A stretch of 19,709 nt of DNA, from positions 1 through 19,709 of the forward strand of contig DAOTVS010000132.1 of the NCBI GenBank assembly GCA_034436375.1, in the 5' to 3' direction. How positions within the stretch are numbered: the first letter of the stretch is position 1; the number at the start of each line of letters is the position of its first letter. The translations under genes were made by a program, and so were the position numbers. This document shows, piece by piece, positions 14,976 to 19,709 of this stretch. The notes under the pieces were generated by a model. The model saw nothing but the letters and a program-made list of their open reading frames with translations. It ran no database searches and had not been told where the DNA came from. Source of the stretch: DAOTVS01 sp034436375 (lineage in GTDB: Bacteria > Chloroflexota > Anaerolineae > SpSt-313).

Positions 14976-15839
14976 ATGCGCATCCGACAGAAGGTGGTCA
15001 TCTCGCTGTTGCTGCGTGCGCCCACAAAACCCAACCGCACCCAATTGATGAAGTGGTTATTCCTGCTCAAACAGGAGGGCGGCTTGGGAGAGAGTCTGGC
15101 CTTCTATGATTTTCTCCCCTATCGCTATGGGCCGTTCTCCTTCGAGGCCTACAACGAACTCGACGCGCTGACCCGCTCGGGCATCATTGGGGGAGCCCCT
15201 CTCAGAGTCCGGCCGGAGGCGGCTGACACAGCGCGAGTTGCTGAGAGCAGTCTGCCAGCCGCGATCCGACAGTCTATTGACCAGATCTTGCGGGACTATG
15301 GCCCCTGGTCCACCAAGCGACTGCTGGCATCGGTCTATGCTCGCTACCCCTGGTATGCCAGCCGCAGCGAGTTGCAAGCCAACCCTGGGGGCAAGCCTGC
15401 AGCATCACCCGCCGTGTACACGATCGGGTATGAGGGGCGCACGCTCGATGGCTTCCTGGACTGCCTCCTCAAGAGCGGCATCGAAACCCTCATCGACGTG
15501 CGCAGTAACCCCATATCTCGTAAGTACGGGTTCGTGGGGAATGCGTTGAGGCTTCTCACGGCCAAGATAGGGGTGCGATATGTGCACATGTCCGACCTGG
15601 GCATCAGCAGCGAACTGCGCAAGGATATCGTAGCGCCCGGGGCTCGCCAGCGGCTGCTTGATCACTACGAGTGTGAAATGCTCCCGGGGCGCGGTGAATC
15701 GGTGAGACAGGTGAGCCAGCTTCTGACGGATGGCGCCTCGGCCTTGATGTGCTTCGAAGCGCACTCGCAGGACTGTCATCGTGGGCGACTGGCGAAACGG
15801 TTGGTGGCCATTACTGGGCTTCCCTTGGTAGATCTCTAG
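14976..15839 (+). CDS. DUF488-domain protein with N-terminal helix-turn-helix/Panacea-like domain
   Basis: A 287-residue two-part protein. Residues about 1-75 (TQLMKWLFLLKQEGGL, then FYDFLPYRYGPFS) resemble the small helical domain with a conserved YGPFS turn seen in SocA/Panacea-like antitoxin and winged-helix proteins; this similarity is tentative. Residues about 146-287 are a clear DUF488 domain: YTIGYEGRTLDGF (148-160), DVRSNPISRKYGF (174-186), HMSDLGI (204-210) and the C-terminal FEAHSQDCHRGRLA (260-273) with the conserved Cys-His-Arg. DUF488 has no firmly assigned reaction that I know of; the invariant Asp-Val-Arg and Cys-His-Arg suggest an active site. The start is fixed by GGAGG (14963-14967) 8 bases upstream and the promoter. 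It is the first gene of a three-gene operon. Confidence 0.85.
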   Translation: MRIRQKVVISLLLRAPTKPNRTQLMKWLFLLKQEGGLGESLAFYDFLPYRYGPFSFEAYNELDALTRSGIIGGAPLRVRPEAADTARVAESSLPAAIRQSIDQILRDYGPWSTKRLLASVYARYPWYASRSELQANPGGKPAASPAVYTIGYEGRTLDGFLDCLLKSGIETLIDVRSNPISRKYGFVGNALRLLTAKIGVRYVHMSDLGISSELRKDIVAPGARQRLLDHYECEMLPGRGESVRQVSQLLTDGASALMCFEAHSQDCHRGRLAKRLVAITGLPLVDL

Positions 15840-15847
15840 AGGTAGCC

Positions 15848-16615
15848 ATGCCACAGAGGATAAAAGTTCTTATCACGGTAAAGACCTACCCACTGCCCTC
15901 GCAGACCTATCAGGAACTCGTGTGCACGGCTGGCGTGCAGCCAAATGGCAACTTTGTCCGCCTATACCCCATTGACTACCGTTACCGTCAGTACTGGCAG
16001 TGGTACAGGAAGTACCAATGGGTCGATGTCGAGGTGGAGAAGCACGACCGGGACCCCCGCAAAGAGAGCTACCGCCCGGTCCTTGAGACACTCCAGCCCT
16101 TGGGTGAGCCCCTAGACACCAAGAACAAATGGTTCGAACGCAAGAAAATCGTCCTGGCGCGGGGGACACAGACGATGGAGCAGTTGTATGACCTTCAGCA
16201 GCGAGAGGGCGCATCGCTCGGCATCGTTCGCCCACGCGCGGTACACGATCTGGTTGTGGAAGAGGTAGAGCGCGATTGGAAGCCTGAATGGCAGGCCCTC
16301 TTCCTGCAGCAGCGCCTGTTTGGCCCTGAGCAAAAGCCCCTCGAGAAGATCCCCTACCGCTTCTCCTACCGTTTCGCCTGCGATGACCCTCGTTGCAGCG
16401 GAAAACACGAGATGATGATCGAGGATTGGGAACTCGGGCAGCTATTCCTGCAGATGCGCCAGAAGTATGGCGATGAGAAGGTCGCTGTGCAGAAGGTGAA
16501 AGATAAGTTCTTCGGGCAGATGTGCGCACCCGGTATCGATACCCACTTCTTTGTGGGTACTACGCTGCAGTATGGCAGTTGGATCGTGCTGGGAGTCTTC
16601 TGGCCGAAGAAGTAG
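15848..16615 (+). CDS. Uncharacterised protein of a DUF488-associated family (possible dual-OB-type protein)
   Basis: A 255-residue protein without an assigned function. The N-terminal part reads VKTYPLPSQTYQELVCTAGV, then GNFVRLYPIDYR (34-45), KYQWVDVEVEK (55-65) and DPRKESYRP (69-77). The C-AG-...G-F-VRLYP pattern reminds me of the dual-OB-type domain described in predicted prokaryotic conflict systems, from memory and unverified. A second block has C178, C183 and H187 (CDDPRCSGKH) followed by IEDWE (191-195), which could bind a metal. The C-terminal HFFVGT...SWIVLGVFWP (233-253) looks conserved. The start follows the DUF488 stop codon by 8 bases, with AGAGG (15838-15842) overlapping that stop, so translation is probably coupled and the two proteins likely work together. 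Confidence 0.75.
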   Translation: MPQRIKVLITVKTYPLPSQTYQELVCTAGVQPNGNFVRLYPIDYRYRQYWQWYRKYQWVDVEVEKHDRDPRKESYRPVLETLQPLGEPLDTKNKWFERKKIVLARGTQTMEQLYDLQQREGASLGIVRPRAVHDLVVEEVERDWKPEWQALFLQQRLFGPEQKPLEKIPYRFSYRFACDDPRCSGKHEMMIEDWELGQLFLQMRQKYGDEKVAVQKVKDKFFGQMCAPGIDTHFFVGTTLQYGSWIVLGVFWPKK

Positions 16616-16638
16616 CCCACAAAGCAGAGGGGGTTGAG

Positions 16639-16938
16639 ATGGCCGCTAACAAGAAGCGCACGGCAAAACTGGACAGCGAATCCATAGACGCGCTGCCCAA
16701 TGACAAACCTGTTGTGTACGAAGTCCTGAATAGTGAAGATAAGAATATCTACACGGGCATCGCGAAGCGGGGCAACGTCCGCGACAGGCTCAAAGACCAC
16801 CTGCCCGGGGGCCAGGCTCCGGTGCCTGGCGGCGCCAAGGTGCAGATAGAGCAAAAGGATAGCATTGATCAAGCACGAGACACGGAGACCCGCATCATCA
16901 AGAGAACCAAGCCGAGGTATAACAAGCAGGGCAAGTGA
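16639..16938 (+). CDS. Small stand-alone GIY-YIG nuclease-like protein
   Basis: A 99-residue protein consisting of little more than a GIY-YIG fold. After a basic N-terminal 20 residues come KPVVYEVLNSEDKNIYTGIAK, with VVY (25-27) in the GIY place and YTG (38-40) in the YIG place. Then come VRDRLKDH (47-54) with the conserved Arg and a His, and an acidic Glu at about 83 in DTETRIIKRTKPRYN, ending with the Pro-x-Tyr-Asn typical of UvrC/Slx1-type members. All the usual catalytic positions are therefore occupied. No DNA-binding domain is attached, so targeting would need partners. It lies 23 bases after the preceding gene with AGAGGGGG upstream of the ATG, as the third gene of the operon. Confidence 0.85.
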   Translation: MAANKKRTAKLDSESIDALPNDKPVVYEVLNSEDKNIYTGIAKRGNVRDRLKDHLPGGQAPVPGGAKVQIEQKDSIDQARDTETRIIKRTKPRYNKQGK

Positions 16939-16955
16939 GAATGCTGTCCAGAAAA

Positions 16956-16992
16956 GGCCCATTTCGGCGAGGGGCGTGTGCGGAGATGGGCC
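16956..16992 (+). terminator. Weak hairpin after the GIY-YIG gene
   Basis: A 7-bp stem, GGCCCAT (16956-16962) with ATGGGCC (16986-16992), has a 23-base loop and no T-run after it. It could end the three-gene operon before the convergent DUF3800 gene, but the support is slight. Confidence 0.25.
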
Positions 16993-17073
16993 ACACAGTG
17001 CTGTTTCCCTGGCTCTCGATGCTATTGGGTCATTCTGTAGGATCGAGCACGGGCTTGGGGCATGTTCCAGCCG

Positions 17074-17757
17074 TCATATCGTTGGTACGAACCATCTCTT
17101 TTTGGGCGCTGCCCATACAATCTCTCTCAGCTTCGGGTTCTTAGTTTGGGTCAGAGAGTTCATGGCGCTACGCACATGGGCTGCCAGAATCGCTTTTGGG
17201 GATGCCGATGCCTGACTGGTCAGCGCTCCCAGTAGGACGTCGACAAGCTGAAGGACATCTTGTTCGTCCGAGGCCTGTGCCACGAGCGACACAATCTTCT
17301 TTGGCATGCCCCCTCGAAGGTGGGGTAGACTCAGTACGTACCGTAATGATTGCCAGCGGTACTTTCTGAAGGAGCTGTCATCGAGAAAGATCCTGTAACG
17401 TGCGCCGGCCCACATTGCCAGTTCCAGGAAATGGAAATAGGTTTGGAACAAACGGCTGTCCTCCGAATGAGCCAGGTTGTGCCAATCCTGGTTCTTTTTG
17501 ATCTCACAGAGGATGAAGGTTGCATAAGGATCCAGAAGAAATATGTCGCAAAACTCGATATAGGAGTCTAGATAGGCCCTTGAGACCTTAGTCCATTTCA
17601 TCTCACTCCGGCAGTTGGCTCTTGCTCGGAACTTGCATATTGCTTCGCGAAGAACTTCCGCACGGGCAGGTGAGCAGTGGATACCGCCGAAGTAGTAGCA
17701 TGTACCCTTGTGAATGCCCGACTCGTCACAGTAAAGGCTATACAGTGGTCTGCTCAT
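17074..17757 (-). CDS. DUF3800 protein (predicted RNase H-like nuclease)
   Basis: A 227-residue member of the DUF3800 family, whose members are predicted to adopt an RNase H-like fold and are often found in defence or mobile contexts. The key acidic positions are visible: YCDESG at 9-14 (Asp11, Glu12), EMKW at 52-55, FLDD at 124-127, and SDEQDVLQLVDVLLGAL at 163-179 with Asp173. The set is complete, so activity is plausible; substrate is unknown. GC content and codon use are visibly lower than in flanking genes, suggesting separate acquisition. The ATG at 17757 lacks a strong Shine-Dalgarno site (only TAAG nearby), so expression may be low or leaderless. It converges on the GIY-YIG operon with 135 bases between. 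Confidence 0.85.
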   Translation of the reverse strand: MSRPLYSLYCDESGIHKGTCYYFGGIHCSPARAEVLREAICKFRARANCRSEMKWTKVSRAYLDSYIEFCDIFLLDPYATFILCEIKKNQDWHNLAHSEDSRLFQTYFHFLELAMWAGARYRIFLDDSSFRKYRWQSLRYVLSLPHLRGGMPKKIVSLVAQASDEQDVLQLVDVLLGALTSQASASPKAILAAHVRSAMNSLTQTKNPKLREIVWAAPKKRWFVPTI

Positions 17758-18285
17758 CTTATGCTTACCAATCCTGATGGCCCAAATGCTTCCAAGTAAC
17801 GTTTGCTGATGCTAACCCTGGGCTTCGGCATCCACCCGACCGCATCAGGGCGAGGCCCCGGCGATTATAAATCACCCTTATGGGGCGTGTGCGCCGGCCG
17901 TCCACCTCCATGGACGAAGCCCGGACCCTGTCGGCGCAGGCCGACAACCGGCCCGCAGGCCCCGAGAGCCCGATTCCCAATCGGCCAGGCTCCGGGTAGG
18001 TGCCAGGCTTCTACGGCAGTTGTGCTACGCATTACCCTATTGGAAGCATTTTCGGCAAAGCGCTTGTAGCCTTTCGAGATCTCCTGGATGGATCTGGGCT
18101 GACCGGCTACGATGGCGCCAATGGCGCTATCCACGGCACCATGCCGCACGGCGGTCAGTATTATAGCCCGTTCCGCGTCCGTCGAGAAGCAGCGCTAGGG
18201 CGCATAACCGGCAGGCGCAGCGTCCATCCGCGCCCCCCGTTTCCTCCGCGTCTCCGCGTGAGCTCATCTTCGCCGTGTTCTCTTG
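17758..18285. other. Gene-poor, hairpin-rich intergenic region
   Basis: About 530 bases lie between the DUF3800 start and the prenyltransferase stop codon without a gene I can support. A minus-strand frame at 17865-18149 has no ribosome site and no recognisable motif, although a TATAAT lies upstream of it at 18165-18160. The part at 17900-17996 holds several hairpins. Near 18245-18260 an 8-mer CTCCGCGT is directly repeated. The region may be a composite of degenerate repeats at the right border of the island. Confidence 0.5.
17900..17996. repeat. Cluster of nested hairpins
   Basis: Several short stems follow one another: GTCCA/TGGAC (17900-17904 with 17911-17915), TGTCGGC/GCCGACA around GCAG (17929-17946), and GAGCC.CGATT/AATCG..GGCTC around CCC (17966-17992). 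An outer match CCCGGA (17920-17925) with TCCGGG (17991-17996) could enclose the last two in a branched structure. It may be a structured RNA, a palindromic repeat, or a chance product of high GC. Confidence 0.45.
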
Positions 18286-19278
18286 TTATGTTCCGATCAC
18301 GCGCACCGCCATTCCCACCAGCAGCATCAGCAGCATCCCCGACTCCAGCAGCAGGTGCACGCCAAAGGTGTTGAGCGTCAGCTGGTTGATGCCGTCGCCC
18401 GCCCACGCGCGGGCGCGCATCTCGCGCCGGTTGCGCCAGGCCAGGGGGAAAGCGATGGCGGCGACGGGCCAGCAGGCATACCAGGGCAGGCCGAAGAGAG
18501 GGCCGCTGAGCAGGAAGAGGAGCGAGAGCGCCTGGTTCACCTGGTAGAGCTGTGAGGCGGCCTCGGGGCCAAAGCGCACCAGCCAGGTCATCTTGTGCGA
18601 GCGCGCGTCAGACGGGCGGTCGGCGAACTCATTGATCAGAATGACGTTGAGGATCGTCGCGGCCAGCGCCCCCGCGGGCGGGATGAGGGCGAGGTCAAAG
18701 CGCCCGGCCTGCAGGTAATAGCCCGTGACGACTGTGAGCGCCCCAGAGCAGCTGGCGATCACCAGCTCGCCCAGGCCGCGGTAGACGAGCTTGAGGGGCG
18801 GAGAGGTGTAGAACCAGCCGGCCAGCGCGCCGAAAAAGCCGAGGATGATCGTCCACGGCCCGGTGTGCAAGAAAAAGTAGAGGCTCAAGCCCAGCGGGCA
18901 GGCCAGCACCAGGTTGGCCAGGGCAAAATAGAGGGCATGTCGGCGGTTGGTGATCTTGCCCTCGACCAGGATGCGGATGCCGCCTGAATAGGCGGAAAAG
19001 TCGTGATTCTGCACATCCGTCTCATAGTCGAAATAGGTGTTGCCGGCGTTGACCGCGGCCATGATCAGGAAGACGACCAGCGAGCTGAGCAGGAACACCG
19101 CCCAGTTGAACGCCACGCCGCGATAGGCCGCCAGCACTGAGCCCAGCGCGAACGGCAGCGACGCGCTGAGCAAGATAAAGCGCGGCACCGCGATCTCATA
19201 ATAAGCGCGCGGCGAATCGGGCCTGGACTTGGCCAGACGCTCCGCATAGGCCTGATGGACCTCGTCGAATGTGGGCAT
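18286..19278 (-). CDS. UbiA-family prenyltransferase (MenA-like)
   Basis: A polytopic membrane enzyme of the UbiA superfamily that joins a polyprenyl chain to an acceptor, as in menaquinone or other prenyl-lipid synthesis. The 330 residues show hydrophobic helices from about residue 32 onward. The first aspartate-rich motif is NTYFDYETD (80-88), and the second is NEFADRPSDARSHK (216-229), both needed for Mg-diphosphate binding. The overall pattern is closest to 1,4-dihydroxy-2-naphthoate prenyltransferases, but acceptor identity cannot be fixed from the sequence. GGAAGGA lies 6 bases before the ATG at 19276-19278. It begins 24 bases after the stop codon of an upstream radical SAM gene, so the two probably form an operon and may act in one pathway. 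Confidence 0.9.
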   Translation of the reverse strand: MPTFDEVHQAYAERLAKSRPDSPRAYYEIAVPRFILLSASLPFALGSVLAAYRGVAFNWAVFLLSSLVVFLIMAAVNAGNTYFDYETDVQNHDFSAYSGGIRILVEGKITNRRHALYFALANLVLACPLGLSLYFFLHTGPWTIILGFFGALAGWFYTSPPLKLVYRGLGELVIASCSGALTVVTGYYLQAGRFDLALIPPAGALAATILNVILINEFADRPSDARSHKMTWLVRFGPEAASQLYQVNQALSLLFLLSGPLFGLPWYACWPVAAIAFPLAWRNRREMRARAWAGDGINQLTLNTFGVHLLLESGMLLMLLVGMAVRVIGT

Positions 19279-19302
19279 CGGCTATCCTTCCAGAATGTAC
19301 TC

Positions 19303-19709
19303 TCACCCAGTGATAACCCGGAACAACCGGAACGAGTCGAGGATGGCGCGGATGTCGCCCCGCCAGACGGCCTGCACCTCGGCCATAACGCCATAGCCGC
19401 AGCTCTTGCAGATCTCAGGGTCGATGGTGCGGGCGCCGCACCCCTCCACAATCATACCGTTGGGGTGAGCCAGGCTGATGAGCCAGTGGGTGGTGTTCCA
19501 GCCGGGCTTGAGCATCAGGCGCAGGGCCGAGGGCGAGTTGAGGATGGGGTAGCCCTTTTTGCGCAGGGCAATAATGCGCTCAACCGCCTCAGCGCGCTGC
19601 TCATAGCTGAGGGTGTGCTGCTCGACGCCGGGGTAGGGGATTTCGAAATTGTACGAGATGGCCTTGAGGCGCGGCATTGCTCGCAGGATATTCTCGGTGC
19701 AGGCCTCCA
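19303..19709 (-). CDS. Radical SAM protein, C-terminal part (runs off the window)
   Basis: The open frame continues upstream of the internal Met at 19677 to the window edge (ILRAMPRLKAI in frame), so only the last 135 or so residues are visible. The segment AISYNFEIPYPGVE, then NSPSALRLM, and the Cys-containing tail GCGARTIDPEICKSCGYGV (Cys spacing C...C..C) resemble the C-terminal half of HpnH-like radical SAM enzymes with auxiliary cluster ligands. The CxxxCxxC SAM-cluster motif would lie off the window, so this call is an inference. Its product may feed or modify the substrate of the prenyltransferase that follows. Confidence 0.65.
   Translation of the reverse strand, partial: EACTENILRAMPRLKAISYNFEIPYPGVEQHTLSYEQRAEAVERIIALRKKGYPILNSPSALRLMLKPGWNTTHWLISLAHPNGMIVEGCGARTIDPEICKSCGYGVMAEVQAVWRGDIRAILDSFRLFRVITG

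Noticed and set aside
17865..18149. Possible 94-residue minus-strand gene with a TATAAT upstream
   Set aside because: No ribosome site, no recognisable motif, and it overlaps the hairpin cluster; not supported as a gene.
1..19709. Insertion sequence or prophage
   Set aside because: No transposase, integrase, capsid or terminase pattern was seen in any frame, so the repeats are described as non-autonomous.

Overview
The window looks like a stretch of chromosome from a GC-rich bacterium, most likely a member of the Chloroflexota (Anaerolineae- or Caldilineae-like). This is inferred from several signs together: lipoproteins with Thr/Pro-rich linkers after the lipobox, a secreted protein ending near an IYLPSVQR motif of the type common in Chloroflexota exoproteins, and intergenic elements built from heptanucleotide arrays. 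No rRNA, tRNA, CRISPR array or transposase gene was seen.

Layout. Positions 1-3755 hold pheS and pheT on the + strand, split by an inserted-looking repeat element. A + strand lipoprotein with its own promoter follows (3989-5032) and converges on a long minus-strand block. In transcription order, that block (14539 down to 5135) holds a secreted protein, phoU, a URO-D superfamily protein, 6-phosphofructokinase, L-lactate dehydrogenase, a parvulin-type foldase lipoprotein and transketolase. These genes are separated by roughly 90-290 bp. Most have their own Shine-Dalgarno site and several have an extended -10 promoter, so they look like neighbouring single-gene units of central carbon metabolism and envelope function rather than one operon.

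Positions about 14900-18000 differ in character. A strong promoter (TTGCCA-17-TATACT) drives a compact + strand operon of three genes. These encode a DUF488 protein with an extra N-terminal domain, an uncharacterised 255-residue protein with a possible C/C/H metal site, and a 99-residue stand-alone GIY-YIG nuclease-like protein. A DUF3800 gene (predicted RNase H-like nuclease) of lower GC converges on it. Beyond it lies about 530 bp without a convincing gene but rich in hairpins. I read this as an accessory island and a candidate nucleic-acid-targeting conflict or defence module. It is the best candidate for an undescribed system here.

The right end returns to housekeeping-like sequence: a minus-strand pair in which a radical SAM protein (N-terminus off the window) is followed 24 bp later by a UbiA-family prenyltransferase, suggesting lipid or quinone side-chain chemistry.

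Across the window, 3' gene ends carry inverted-repeat elements. Three copies of a family with heptamer-array arms lie against the stop codons of pheS, the lactate dehydrogenase gene and the URO-D gene. A different element with decamer-array arms begins at the pfk stop codon. Long hairpins follow phoU (37-bp perfect stem), transketolase (21-bp perfect stem) and pheT (imperfect).
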